In this document: piece by piece, positions 17,236 to 26,027 of the stretch
How the letters are laid out: every line of letters starts with the position of its first letter
Position numbering within the stretch: the first letter of the stretch is position 1
Origin: CBDCWA01 sp965223255
Lineage (GTDB): Bacteria > Pseudomonadota > Alphaproteobacteria > Rhizobiales > Hyphomicrobiaceae
Assembly (NCBI GenBank): GCA_965223255.1
Contig: CBDCWA010000004.1
Span: 2,666,001 to 2,730,000, forward strand
Reading direction: 5' to 3'
Length of the DNA stretch: 64,000 nucleotides
Notes under the pieces: model-generated
Told to the model about the DNA's origin: nothing
Seen by the model: the letters and a program-made list of their open reading frames with translations, nothing else
The model's database searches: none
Made by a program: the position numbers and the translations under genes

Positions 17236-18225
17236 TCAGCAACTGTCTGACCCACCTCGTAATACGTTTCGGCAGGCATTTGAAATCTTTTCGGCATCTG
17301 GCATGAGTGCAGCCTCAAGTGGTGGACTAAACGGCACAGGGACCATATCTCGGGCCACGCGAACAGGCGGTGCCTTCAGCGCGTTGCACGCCTGCTCTGC
17401 AACCACTGCAATGACTTCGGCGCTCACACCGCAGACCCGATACCCCTCGTCCGCCGCCACAAGGCGGCCCGTCTTGCGGACCGAATTGACAATGGTCTCG
17501 CGATCAAGCGGGCAAATTGACCGCAGGTCCACCACTTCGATTTCAATGCCTTCACCGGCAAGCAACTTTGCCGCATGAAGCGCTTCCTGGACTGCGCTGG
17601 AGCACGCAACAACCGTTAAATCCCGCCCTACGCGTTTTATGTCTGCCTGACCCAATGGAATGCTGTAATCCTCTGATGGGACCTCACCCTTAAGTCCCAT
17701 CAACGATTGATGTTGCAAAATGATCGTTGGATTATCGCTGAGGATCGCACTTCTCAGAAGTCCTTTCGCATCAGCGGGACTGGCCGGCAAGACAATTTCA
17801 AGGCCGGGGTTATTCGCGTACATGGCCTGTGGGCTGGCCGAGTGTTGCGGTGCACCGCCACCTCTAATCCCGTGAAAGAGGTAGAAGGTCAGCGGCGTCT
17901 TAATCTGTCCACCCGACATATAATGGATATTCGCTGCTTCATTGACGAATTGGTTCCACGCCTCGAATGCAAACGTGGCGGTTCCGAAATGTACGAACAT
18001 TCGCTCACCGGCCATTGCCGCGCCGATCCCAAGGCCGGCTACTGCGCCTTCCGAAGTCGGCGGATCGTAGATTCGCTCTGCAAATGCTGTCTTGATCCGG
18101 TCTTCAGCAACATGATCGGGCCCGTGCCCGGCAATGCCGCGGCCAATGATACTAAGACTGGGGTCGCACTCCAGGCTCTTGTAGAGTGCATCTATCGTTG
18201 CCTCGGCGACGGACATGATTGGCAT
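17236..18225 (-). CDS. TPP-dependent 2-oxoacid dehydrogenase E1 component, beta subunit
   Basis: 329 residues from the ATG at 18225, which has GGGGAG inside the end of the alpha-subunit gene; the long extension to 18408 overlaps that gene. It has the transketolase pyrimidine-binding domain (TSEGAVAGLGIGAAMAG; FHGIRGGGAPQHSASPQAMY) and the C-terminal transketolase domain (EVVDLRSICPLDRETIVNSV). It resembles the beta subunits of pyruvate, branched-chain and acetoin dehydrogenases. It should pair with the alpha subunit just upstream, one base away, to form the TPP site. No E2 or E3 gene follows in the window. Confidence 0.94.
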   Translation of the reverse strand: MPIMSVAEATIDALYKSLECDPSLSIIGRGIAGHGPDHVAEDRIKTAFAERIYDPPTSEGAVAGLGIGAAMAGERMFVHFGTATFAFEAWNQFVNEAANIHYMSGGQIKTPLTFYLFHGIRGGGAPQHSASPQAMYANNPGLEIVLPASPADAKGLLRSAILSDNPTIILQHQSLMGLKGEVPSEDYSIPLGQADIKRVGRDLTVVACSSAVQEALHAAKLLAGEGIEIEVVDLRSICPLDRETIVNSVRKTGRLVAADEGYRVCGVSAEVIAVVAEQACNALKAPPVRVARDMVPVPFSPPLEAALMPDAEKISNACRNVLRGGSDSC

Positions 18226-18226
18226 T

Positions 18227-19258
18227 TTAGTCAACTCCCCGGGCATTTGGGGACGGGGCAAATACACCGGCAAGCGCCGATTGACCGTCCGGATATGGCG
18301 AGTTCTCCGCGAAGATGCGAGCCTGCTCCATCGCGCCGGTAACTTCTGCATCCATGCGCAAAAGAACGTCTTGATCAGCGGTTCCGTCTTCGACAAGGCG
18401 CCTTGCATATCTCAAGACCGGATCGAATGTCCTGATCCAGTCAGCACCGTCACCGGATATTAGCGCTTCGCCCCATGCATGAGCCAAATTGGTGATACCG
18501 GTCGCAAACTTCGGTTCAATCTGATGCGAACCGGGCCAGCGTTCCAAGACTGCTTCCACGAAGACAGGGCGACCACTCTCTCGAACCCGATCTGCTGCCG
18601 CGGCGAATGTTGCCGCGCTGGCATCCGCATCAGCACCGTCGACGATCATCGTATCGATCTGCAGCGATTTAGGAATATCCTGCAACGACGTGGCAGCGAT
18701 CATGGAAGAGGGCCGTTGGCCAGCTTTTGAGTTATTTTCGCAAGCGAATAGGACCGGCAATTCATAGACGGAGGCCAAGTTCAGTGTTTCGTAGCAAAGT
18801 CCTTCATCAAGCGTACCATCGCCGAAGTGCGCAACCGCAATATTCTTGTTGCCACGTCTTTTAAGCGCAAAAGCCGCACCGCCGGCCAACGCTATAGAGC
18901 CGCCAACCATCGCCGATGTCGATAGCATGCCGACTGCGACGTCGCACAAATGCCAGGATCCAGCCTTGCCCTTGCTAAGACCATCTGCGCGCCCAAGTAT
19001 TTCAGCCAGCGCCCGAGAGGGATCACCGCCACAGGCAATCAGGTAGCCGTGATTTCTGTGGGTTGTGGTCAATTTATCGCCCTGCACCATCGCATGGGCG
19101 ACCGCCGCTCCCGTTGCTTCATGGCCTATATGAAGATGTTGGCGCCCGACATAAGGGTATTTTTGCGCAAGAGAAATGACCGCCTCTTCAAATCGGCGCA
19201 TTTGAATCATCTTCGAAAATAGCGATAGCTGTTTGTCGATACTTTGAATTTCGGTCAT
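18227..19258 (-). CDS. TPP-dependent 2-oxoacid dehydrogenase E1 component, alpha subunit
   Basis: 343 residues. The thiamine-diphosphate motif runs from GDG (146-148) to NN (175-176). The GHEA region (46-49), HRNHGYLIA (68-75) and the SWH phosphorylation-loop-like stretch (101-103) are typical of E1 alpha subunits, closest in style to pyruvate/acetoin dehydrogenase. It catalyses decarboxylation of a 2-oxo acid and hands the acyl group to an E2 lipoyl domain. E2 and E3 must come from elsewhere or the pair acts without them. The gene is the first of the alpha-beta operon and has only a weak ribosome site. Confidence 0.94.
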   Translation of the reverse strand: MTEIQSIDKQLSLFSKMIQMRRFEEAVISLAQKYPYVGRQHLHIGHEATGAAVAHAMVQGDKLTTTHRNHGYLIACGGDPSRALAEILGRADGLSKGKAGSWHLCDVAVGMLSTSAMVGGSIALAGGAAFALKRRGNKNIAVAHFGDGTLDEGLCYETLNLASVYELPVLFACENNSKAGQRPSSMIAATSLQDIPKSLQIDTMIVDGADADASAATFAAAADRVRESGRPVFVEAVLERWPGSHQIEPKFATGITNLAHAWGEALISGDGADWIRTFDPVLRYARRLVEDGTADQDVLLRMDAEVTGAMEQARIFAENSPYPDGQSALAGVFAPSPNARGVD

Positions 19259-20443
19259 GACATCTTACCGTTGTACTCCGTGGTGCGTAGTATACACCGA
19301 ATACGTCGCCAGTCTCGCCTCGATCGTCTCCAAATGGCTTGTCGCTCGCGAGGACGACAGCATCCTACGCCGCGATCGCTGCGGCAAGGCCTGGACGCTG
19401 TCCGCCGCCTGACCTTGAAACTCTATGCCTCCGACGGGAAACGTATCGGCGCTATTTTCTTTCGTGACGCCTCCTTGACCTTCTCTGGCCTCTTCCGAAA
19501 CTAGTCGTGAGAAGCACAGCTGAATCCTCCTCGCTTGCCGCCGACAATTAATCTTTGGCCAGCAATGGTCAATTGCAATTTGGTGGGAAAATCCGACCCA
19601 GGATCCCTGCATACCCTTAGAAATCAATCCGCCCAGGCTGGCCTGCAGCATCAGCCCGCGATCACGGAACCTTGTCCCTGCCGCCGAAATATTGGCTGGC
19701 GGGAAATTGTTCGCGCCGCGTAATCAATCAGCGTGTTTAGTCTACGCGATAATGATGAGAGATTGAGTGAAATTCACGGCCAGTCTCGTGCAGGGGCTGA
19801 CGCGCCAGAGCAGTCAGAACTTGGTTCGGTTCGGTTGGCGAATTACGACCTTTTAGGTCGATCACCCAACCAGCGATCAGTCCTGAAAGAGCCAACACAG
19901 CAACGAACAGGTCGAGACGACCGCTGTTTTGTTTGGACGTTTGCACCGTATGCTTGGCATTCATAAGCATGGTCTTTACTGCCGCAAAATGGGCCTCTTA
20001 ATGACGGCTTATAGCTGATAGCATTTTAAGCTCGTAGCCCTTTGCAAATTGCTTTGTTGAATGCGGTAATTGAGAAGATGGTTACCACTGAGTTAACACG
20101 CTACGCGATCGTAGAACATGGCCCTTATCGCATCTGTCGTTGACCTAGCAACTGTTAGCAAATGTTCAACGGGCTCGCATCTGCGACTCTGATACTGCAG
20201 GGTTGGCTGGACCACTAAGTGGCAGCCAACTGATAGACGGTTCTCATCCGCAAGCGTCTTGAGGCTGACGTGATAGAGGCGCTGGTTGAAGTTGCGCGCA
20301 ACGCTAAAAAAGAAAAATCCGCCGACTAAGCCTGAGGTTGGGAGGACGATCAAAGCGCGTGCATCGAATTTCCGCAGCTCCTTTCACGCGACGTTAGGGA
20401 TTGAGCGCTAAAATCCACGTGTTTGTGTTGTTGGAGTAATCCC
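19259..20443. other. Gene-poor region
   Basis: Nearly 1.2 kb without a convincing coding gene. Short ORFs on both strands (except the weak one at 19737-19970) have no family resemblance and no consistent ribosome sites. Together with the IS3-like and pstB relics farther on, it looks like decayed DNA. Confidence 0.5.
19737..19970 (-). CDS. Possible small membrane protein
   Basis: A 77-codon ORF whose residues 19-41 (LDLFVAVLALSGLIAGWVIDL) could form one transmembrane helix, followed by a polar tail. No good ribosome site and no recognised family; the surroundings are gene-poor. Kept only as a possibility. Confidence 0.2.
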   Translation of the reverse strand: MLMNAKHTVQTSKQNSGRLDLFVAVLALSGLIAGWVIDLKGRNSPTEPNQVLTALARQPLHETGREFHSISHHYRVD

Positions 20444-20803
20444 GTGCTTAGTTCCGCGCTCGAAATTGCCCGTTCGGGGCTCGCTTCCGAAACGCTGCGG
20501 GTGCAAGTGGCCGCGGGCAATATCGCAAATGCGTCGACACCGGATTACGTACAACAACGGGTCGAGCAGACAGCCATAGGCAATACCGGCGGCGTAAGGG
20601 CGATGGTTCGCCCGGTTAGCAATGCCAATCTCCCTGTAGCTGAACTAAATGTCGATCTGGTACGCGAGACCGCGACGCTAATTCAGGCCAAGGCAGCCTA
20701 TCAGGCAAACCTCGCTGTTATCGTGACGGTCGACCAAATGACCGACAGCCTGCTCGATATATTCAGCCACAACGATGACGAACAAGATCGCCTCGGCGAT
20801 TGA
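20444..20803 (+). CDS. Orphan flagellar basal-body rod-like protein
   Basis: 119 residues from a GTG at 20444 (TTGGAG 7 bases upstream). The N-terminus has the rod-protein helix and Asn-rich motif (SALEIARSGL ... AAGNIANASTPDY). The C-terminus has the matching helix (ELNVDLVRETATLIQAKAAY, then QANLAVIVTVDQMTDSLLDI). This is the plan of FlgB/FlgC/FlgG-type proteins, closest to FlgC, but short in the middle. No other flagellar gene is near. Rod proteins are exported by the flagellar type III system without a cleaved signal. It may be a solitary paralogue of unknown use. Confidence 0.8.
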   Translation: MLSSALEIARSGLASETLRVQVAAGNIANASTPDYVQQRVEQTAIGNTGGVRAMVRPVSNANLPVAELNVDLVRETATLIQAKAAYQANLAVIVTVDQMTDSLLDIFSHNDDEQDRLGD

Positions 20804-20830
20804 AGCAACTTCGTCGAGCCGCAAAAGACG

Positions 20831-20926
20831 ATGGTGCCCGATCTCCTGAACCGCCGCCACAGCGCCCTGGGATACACCCCATCGGCACCAAAACGACACC
20901 TCGCGTTGCACCAGACGGACCCATGA
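20831..20926 (+). pseudogene. IS3-family transposase C-terminal relic
   Basis: The frame ending at TGA 20924-20926 encodes LNRRHSALGYTPSAPKR and a short tail. The N-R-R-H-S-A-L-G-Y core is the usual C-terminal signature of the IS3-family integrase-type transposase (OrfB). Upstream catalytic DDE parts are missing, so only the last 30 or so codons survive. An 8-bp inverted repeat follows directly. Confidence 0.5.
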
Positions 20927-20938
20927 ACTGACACTCAA

Positions 20939-20963
20939 ACCAACCCGATCAGATAGGGTTGGT
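20939..20963. repeat. Inverted repeat beside the IS relic
   Basis: ACCAACCC (20939-20946) and GGGTTGGT (20956-20963) are perfect inverted arms around 9 bases. They stand just behind the transposase relic and may be a terminator or a trace of the element's end. Confidence 0.45.
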
Positions 20964-21125
20964 CGGTGTGCCAAGCGCCATCCTGGTGGCTCAGATGCGA
21001 CTGCCAGCAGCAGACATCAAACACGCTGAATGGCTTGGACGTCTTGCAATGGAAACAAATCGAATAGGGCGTTGGTCGACAATACCGGTTCGCTTGTTTC
21101 GGGAGATCCCTGGCCCACAACCTGT

Positions 21126-21968
21126 CTACGGAGACGTGAGCTGATACTTTCCTTCGGTGTGTAGATAGAGAACGCAAGCTTTACGCGATACGCATGCCAA
21201 CCGGTACGATGCCTTGCCCCTCGAGCCAAAGTAGCTTCCCGGGTCAAGGGTATTTTTTTTCGCTGCCCCCTTTGCAAGAACTTGGCTTACGCCTTGGATC
21301 GTCACCACCCGCATAAGTGGTGCAGTCGTGCTGAGCGTACCGGCATAGCCAGAGGGCAACTTGATGAACGTACCGTTCTTATTTGTGCCCCCAATCGTGC
21401 CCCACAGGAAGGCCTGTTTGGGACCATTGCCTGAGATCCAAGTGGTGTCTTCGGCGCCCAACCAAATCACGTTTCGGGCGTCAATGTTGATAGGACGCTC
21501 GCCCTTATCGAAGGCTTCCTTTGCAGGCCTAACGAGATAGGGGCCAGATACTATTTCAAGGAATATGGTCGTATTCTTGCCTTTTGCGGCCGTAATGTGG
21601 TTTTCGCCAAGCGGCTGCGTCCAAAAAGATCCGGGCCCCATCCACATCTTTTCTGCCTTCGGATCGTCATTGTGCACAAAACCGGTGATGACGACGGCGC
21701 GGTACGTGATGTTGTGAATGTGTGGCGGTGACTGGAAACCATCGGCAAACGTGACAAGCATTCCCGATGGCACATTTTTTCTAATATTTCCCCATAACTT
21801 GCCGGACTTCGGGCTGCGGTCGCCGCGAGCGGGGTTGAGGGGGATAAACCTCACGTCTGATCTTTTGACGAGTTCGGGTGTTGAACGCCCCTTCGCTATG
21901 CCCTGTGTCGAGGCAATAAACATTGCGGTAACTGCGATGGCAATTGAAATGACAGGTGTCGCGCCCAT
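21126..21968 (-). CDS. Exported cupin-like protein (DUF4437-type)
   Basis: 280 residues from the ATG at 21968 (GGAG 8 bases upstream). Residues 1-24 look like a Sec signal peptide (VISIAIAVTAMFIASTQGIAKG). The body resembles DUF4437/anti-sigma ChrR-like cupins: PPHIHNITYRAVVITGFVHND contributes HxH-like metal ligands, and a second half has GTFIKLPSGYAGTLSTTAPLMRVVTIQG. Cupins of this type sit in the periplasm; their substrate is not known. The upstream in-frame extension encodes a piece of pstB and is not part of this gene. Confidence 0.82.
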   Translation of the reverse strand: MGATPVISIAIAVTAMFIASTQGIAKGRSTPELVKRSDVRFIPLNPARGDRSPKSGKLWGNIRKNVPSGMLVTFADGFQSPPHIHNITYRAVVITGFVHNDDPKAEKMWMGPGSFWTQPLGENHITAAKGKNTTIFLEIVSGPYLVRPAKEAFDKGERPINIDARNVIWLGAEDTTWISGNGPKQAFLWGTIGGTNKNGTFIKLPSGYAGTLSTTAPLMRVVTIQGVSQVLAKGAAKKNTLDPGSYFGSRGKASYRLACVSRKACVLYLHTEGKYQLTSP

Positions 21969-22044
21969 GGAAGGTTCTCCTTTTCTAGTCCTGCCGATCG
22001 CCAGGAAGAATTTCGTTTGTGCGGTTTGACACCTCAATTGTGTG

Positions 22045-22163
22045 CTCTTGCCACAGCCTAACGGCCCGATAAAGGCCCTAACGTCATTTTGGTCGATATT
22101 CAAAGAAACGTCATCTAGGGCATTCGTGTCTGCGTACCAAAAACTGACATTGTTGATCTCGAG
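22045..22163 (-). pseudogene. pstB: pstB (phosphate ABC transporter ATPase) N-terminal relic
   Basis: Reading leftward from 22163, about 40 codons give LEINNVSFWYADTNALDDVS, then a strand of the form N-I-D-Q-N-D-V and the Walker A sequence AFIGPLGCGKST. The layout (EINNVSFWY, ALDDVSLNI, AFIGPxGCGKST) is that of PstB, where Ser stands in place of the Leu after GP. An in-frame TGA lies directly upstream and the homology stops soon after Walker A, so this is a broken fragment. It is fused in frame to the region before the exported cupin gene. Confidence 0.65.
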
Positions 22164-22701
22164 TCAGGGGCCATGTCGGCCCGATTGGCGTGGTGCCTCG
22201 GATCTCCATAGGCGAGGTCGCCTTGGATTAGGCGCAGCAGACGATGCAACGGACAATGTCTCCTGCGCCCTTTTTTGTGGCGATCCGGCCTGATTGTCAT
22301 ATCCACGTAATATTAGTGCACTTACAATCTCGTGTGCGCTCTGCAGAAATTGTACCCCGCGTACTGCAGCAGCGCCGTGGGCCCGTTTTGCCACCGGATC
22401 GGACTCCAGGTGAACGGGCCCACACACCTTTGGGCCCGTCGCGAACTCACGTTGCACAAATCAATCTCGCCGCAACGGCTGAGCGGACAGGCGGGAGAAT
22501 AGTGCAGATATGCGGCTTTCAAGGTCTTGATCACTTGCGCGAGACACGCATGCTTTGAGGGCATGTCGTATCTCTTCGTGCAATGTTGTCTTTGCAGGAG
22601 CCGGAAAGCTAAGCCCGCAGCTATCAGCAATTGTCAGCAACGGCGTGGAGACCGTTGGCTGATAACCATTTGGCTAATGACCACATTGTGTTGGGCCGGG
22701 T
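22164..22701. other. Intergenic region with inverted repeat
   Basis: About 540 bp without a supported gene, lying downstream of the universal stress gene. It carries the GGGCCC-rich inverted repeat listed separately and an imperfect direct repeat (TTGGCTGATAACCAT / TTGGCTAATGACCAC near 22657-22686). Confidence 0.45.
22377..22423. repeat. 11-bp perfect inverted repeat
   Basis: GTGGGCCCGTT (22377-22387) pairs exactly with AACGGGCCCAC (22413-22423) over a 25-base loop; GGGCCCGT recurs at 22432-22439. It might end transcription from the universal stress gene side, but no T-run follows. Confidence 0.5.
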
Positions 22702-23148
22702 CTATCTGACAACCAACACAGGCACCTTGCTGTGTGTGATGACCTCGTTCGCCACGCTACCCAAAATCGCTCTTCTGATACCGCGCCGGCCATGCGATGC
22801 GATAATAACTAAATCGCATTTCTTAGCGTCGGCAGTCTGGATAATTCCGTCTGCAGGGTGCTGATCTTTCACATGCACGGTTTCGCACGGAACACCGAGA
22901 TTATCTGCCGAAGATTGGGCTTGGCTTAAAACCTGTTGTGCAGCTTCTGCCGCCGCCTTCTCAAATTCCTCGGTCGGGTGCATAACGCCTCTCTCGGCAT
23001 CGGATGCTGTGTTCAACACCGGCCAGATCTCAGTGGTCGTTACAAATACGACCTCAGCATTCAGTGCTCTCGCCAACCGCAATCCGTGGAATATGCCCTT
23101 GCCGGCGAGTTCTGATCCGTCGGTTGCTATAAGAATGGTCTTATACAT
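22702..23148 (-). CDS. Universal stress protein (UspA family)
   Basis: 148 residues with a GGGAGG ribosome site. The Usp fold is clear: KTILIATDGS at the start with D10, and the ATP-binding motif G-x2-G-x9-G-S at the end (G120, G123, G130-S131) followed by the VPVLVV strand. The full motif suggests an ATP-binding Usp. Such cytosolic dimers respond to starvation, oxygen or energy stress. Nothing in the flanks shows which signal applies here. Confidence 0.93.
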   Translation of the reverse strand: MYKTILIATDGSELAGKGIFHGLRLARALNAEVVFVTTTEIWPVLNTASDAERGVMHPTEEFEKAAAEAAQQVLSQAQSSADNLGVPCETVHVKDQHPADGIIQTADAKKCDLVIIASHGRRGIRRAILGSVANEVITHSKVPVLVVR

Positions 23149-23687
23149 GTCGCCTCCCTTGACTTCTGATCCGCGTTGGTAAGCTGGTTACCTCTGAAAT
23201 CTTGAACTCTTTAAGTCTTGGGGTCCAGTGGCAAAGCGGTCAAAAACGAGCCAATAGCGCGCCGTCCGCACATCACCCAGCACTGACCGAGTTTCCAACC
23301 AGCGCATCTATTTGCAGGTAGGCAAATATTTCGTTTTTGAGGTGCAAAAGCGGTTGGATCCAGCCGTCGGCGCTAATTCTGAACAAATCTGAAGCGGTGA
23401 TGTTAGACTGAACATTCGAATTCAATGCGTATGCAAACATCAATTTAAGTCTGCCATATTAGGTCTGATGCAGCTGCAGAAATTGCCGCAGTGATCCAAC
23501 CAAAGACATCGAGCTTTGAAAAATCGGACAATCGTGTGGCTGACCTTGCTGCTCATTATCGAACCACGATGATAGACATCTTATCTGTTACAGTCTGTTG
23601 CCATCATGCTAGGACTGGGTGAATTATTCAGTCGGCTTTGAGCCAATAGACTGACGGCCAGTCCGCCGACGTTAAGAGGAAAAGACC
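23149..23687. other. Intergenic region
   Basis: About 540 bp between divergent genes. I see no gene, RNA or repeat in it that I can support. Confidence 0.5.
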
Positions 23688-23912
23688 ATGCCCGATCCCA
23701 AAGATGGTGCGCATTCGAAGATCGACGAACCGTCCTATCACGAAGCACTCGATCGCACGCATACCATAAACATCATGATCGATAATCTGCTTAGCGAACA
23801 CCCCGCCATAAAAGCCCATCCAGACCTTCGTGCGTTATTGACTGAATTGGAGGATTGCGGTGGTAATCTCTATCAGGCTATCGGAAAGTATTGGGCAGAA
23901 TCAAACAGATAA
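23688..23912 (+). CDS. Small protein of unknown function
   Basis: 74 residues starting with ATG behind an AGAGGA site. The product is hydrophilic and acidic, with a likely helical hairpin (SYHEALDRTHTINIMIDNLL and HPDLRALLTELEDCGGNLYQ). There is no signal peptide or membrane segment and I do not recognise the family. The good ribosome site and even amino-acid make-up argue for a real gene. Confidence 0.55.
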   Translation: MPDPKDGAHSKIDEPSYHEALDRTHTINIMIDNLLSEHPAIKAHPDLRALLTELEDCGGNLYQAIGKYWAESNR

Positions 23913-24010
23913 AATCGGACACATTGAAGTTCGGGCCCCCAGATGTGAAATCACCAATCGCTGATCCAAATTCGGGAAGCGTTGAGAAAAGCGAATGCGA
24001 GCTTAGTCCA

Positions 24011-24310
24011 TCAAATGGTGGCCTGATCGCTTTCGAACGCCATGCCGCAGTTTGATCCTAAAGACCAAACAATGCGCCCAGTTAGAGTTTTACGATTAGG
24101 TAACCTGATTTGCACTTGATCACCGGGAAACAGCCCATAAGTATTTGTCAATCTTGCGGCTGACTGAGACAGATCGCTTACAGTTACAGTCTGAAACATA
24201 CCCCGGCACCTGAGGACGACCTCGAAGTCGCAATCAAAGCGGCGATGCCGGCGGGGAATTGTCAAAAGCTTGCCAGCTTCGGCACTAACTGCTGTTTGCT
24301 CCTGGAACAT
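24011..24310 (-). CDS. PilZ-domain protein
   Basis: A 99-residue stand-alone PilZ domain with a GGAGGGAG ribosome site. The c-di-GMP motif RxxxR is present (R20-RHR-R24). The second motif, normally [DN]xSxxG, reads D46-L-S-Q-S-A, so the glycine is replaced by alanine; binding may be weaker or lost. The rest (GDQVQIRLPN, TGRIVWS, CGMAFE) fits the PilZ barrel. It would act in the cytosol as a c-di-GMP-responsive adaptor. Confidence 0.88.
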   Translation of the reverse strand: MFQEQTAVSAEAGKLLTIPRRHRRFDCDFEVVLRCRGMFQTVTVSDLSQSAARLTNTYGLFPGDQVQIRLPNRKTLTGRIVWSLGSNCGMAFESDQATI

Positions 24311-24534
24311 CGGCTCCCTCCGCCATTATGCAACGGCGACCATCACTGGTTGGTTTCAATATAAGTTTCGATAGAAGCGATCATGCCATACTTGGCGCCA
24401 GGATGGTTTAAGGAATGGATTGCAAGGTGAACAACTGGTTGATTGCGGGGTGGTGAACAACCGGTTGATGGCAGGGTACCGATTCGGCACTATAGAACAG
24501 GACCATCAATGACAGTCTGTTGCTGGTCGGACGC

Positions 24535-25989
24535 TCACGTCTTGAGGAAAGAAAGTCGATCCACCCATTTTTTGCGAACCTGTTCGGCATAACTTCGTTC
24601 GACTTCGTTAGCGATCGGAAAATCGTCTTTCCAGCCATACGGACGAACGGCATAAATGATCATTCGGCTTGTTGTAAGGTCGCCGGCTTCCCGTTTCTCC
24701 GGTGGTAGTCTGGGATCTATATGACCGCTCCAGCAGTCGTCGATAATATCAGTCTGCGTTTTAGGATCCCAACGTGTGGCGAGCGCCCACATGACCTCGT
24801 TGGGATCAGTAATATCGATGTCGTCGTCGACCACGATAACCAGACGGGTCATATAGGCGCCTGGCCCGCAGCCTGCTGCAACAAGGCCAGCCATTTTAGC
24901 ATGCCCGGCGTGAACCTGCTTGATCGAAACCACATTGATGAAGCGGGTCCCGCCCCCTTGCATCTTCCAAACGCCCTTTACTTCCGGTACGCCCGCCGCC
25001 TCTAATGCATCCCAAAGGGCGGCAACGTTGTGGAGTTTTATTTGCCGACCCGGGTAGGTGGGCTTCGTCGGCGGTTGACCAATGATAATGGGATCATCGC
25101 GATGATAGATGCGTTTGACGCTAAGGACCGCTTCGTCGTGTTCATGCGATGCGTAATAGCCCGGCCACTCACCGAACGGACCCTCCGGGCGCGCATCCTG
25201 CTCCAATGGAGGCATAAAACCCTCAAAGGCAAGCTCCGCACTCGCCGGCATTGGTAGTCCAGTCAGTGCGCCCTGCACCACATCTACAGGACGGCCAATT
25301 CGCGCACCTGCAATATCATACTCTGATTGACCGGGGCCAACAGCTGTCGACGCAACGATTCCCAACACTGGCGCCTGACCCACGCTTATGATCATCGGGC
25401 AAGGCTCACCACGTGCCCAGTATTTTTGCCGGATCACATCACCGTTCTTACCAGGCTCAATAAACACGCCCAGGGTCTTATGGTCCTGAACCATTACGCG
25501 ATAAGTGCCAATATTGACCCAGTCGGAATCCGGATCGCGCGTAATCACAAGGCACTCAGTACCGATATACTGGCCGCCATCATTGCCATGCCATCGTGGG
25601 GCAGGGAACTTCAGTATATCGACGTCCCCCTCATCAATGGTATTTTCCAGAACTGGTCCCCGCGCGACCAGTTGCGGGGGAATAGGGTCACGTCTTTCTT
25701 TCGGTCTGGCGCGAAACGCCTTTAGCGTTTCCATCGTGAGATCGCCAACTATGGATTTTGCGACTCTTACGTTGGCAGCAACGCGATGCGATGAATCGCA
25801 TCCTTTAATGTTTTGGAACAGTAAGACCGGTGGATAAAGATGTTCGTGGCTCAGCTCAATCAGCGCGCCCATTTCAAGATCAGGGTCAACACCATCTATG
25901 GTTTCAAAATTGCCGACCGCTTTAGAATGCTCAAGAAACACACGAAGGTCAGCAAGGAGATCTTCGCGGCTGGGTTCATTGTTCGCCAT
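24535..25989 (-). CDS. UbiD-family decarboxylase
   Basis: 484 residues from the ATG at 25989 (a GTG three codons earlier is also possible; neither has a clear ribosome site). UbiD enzymes use prenylated FMN to (de)carboxylate aromatic or unsaturated acids. Visible landmarks are NIGTYRVMVQDHKTLGVFI, the EGPFGEWPGYY stretch with the catalytic glutamate, and the IIDDCWSGHIDPRLPPEKR region near the end. Length is normal. No UbiX-type prenyltransferase is in the window, so the cofactor must come from elsewhere. An IclR regulator lies 38 bp upstream on the same strand and the pair may form one operon. Confidence 0.94.
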   Translation of the reverse strand: MANNEPSREDLLADLRVFLEHSKAVGNFETIDGVDPDLEMGALIELSHEHLYPPVLLFQNIKGCDSSHRVAANVRVAKSIVGDLTMETLKAFRARPKERRDPIPPQLVARGPVLENTIDEGDVDILKFPAPRWHGNDGGQYIGTECLVITRDPDSDWVNIGTYRVMVQDHKTLGVFIEPGKNGDVIRQKYWARGEPCPMIISVGQAPVLGIVASTAVGPGQSEYDIAGARIGRPVDVVQGALTGLPMPASAELAFEGFMPPLEQDARPEGPFGEWPGYYASHEHDEAVLSVKRIYHRDDPIIIGQPPTKPTYPGRQIKLHNVAALWDALEAAGVPEVKGVWKMQGGGTRFINVVSIKQVHAGHAKMAGLVAAGCGPGAYMTRLVIVVDDDIDITDPNEVMWALATRWDPKTQTDIIDDCWSGHIDPRLPPEKREAGDLTTSRMIIYAVRPYGWKDDFPIANEVERSYAEQVRKKWVDRLSFLKT

Positions 25990-26027
25990 AAGGTGCACAC
26001 ATAATCCAAGCTTGGGCGGTTTCCCAA

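Noticed and set aside
17236..19258. Complete pyruvate or acetoin dehydrogenase operon
   Set aside because: Only E1 alpha and beta are present; no lipoyl E2 or FAD E3 gene follows.
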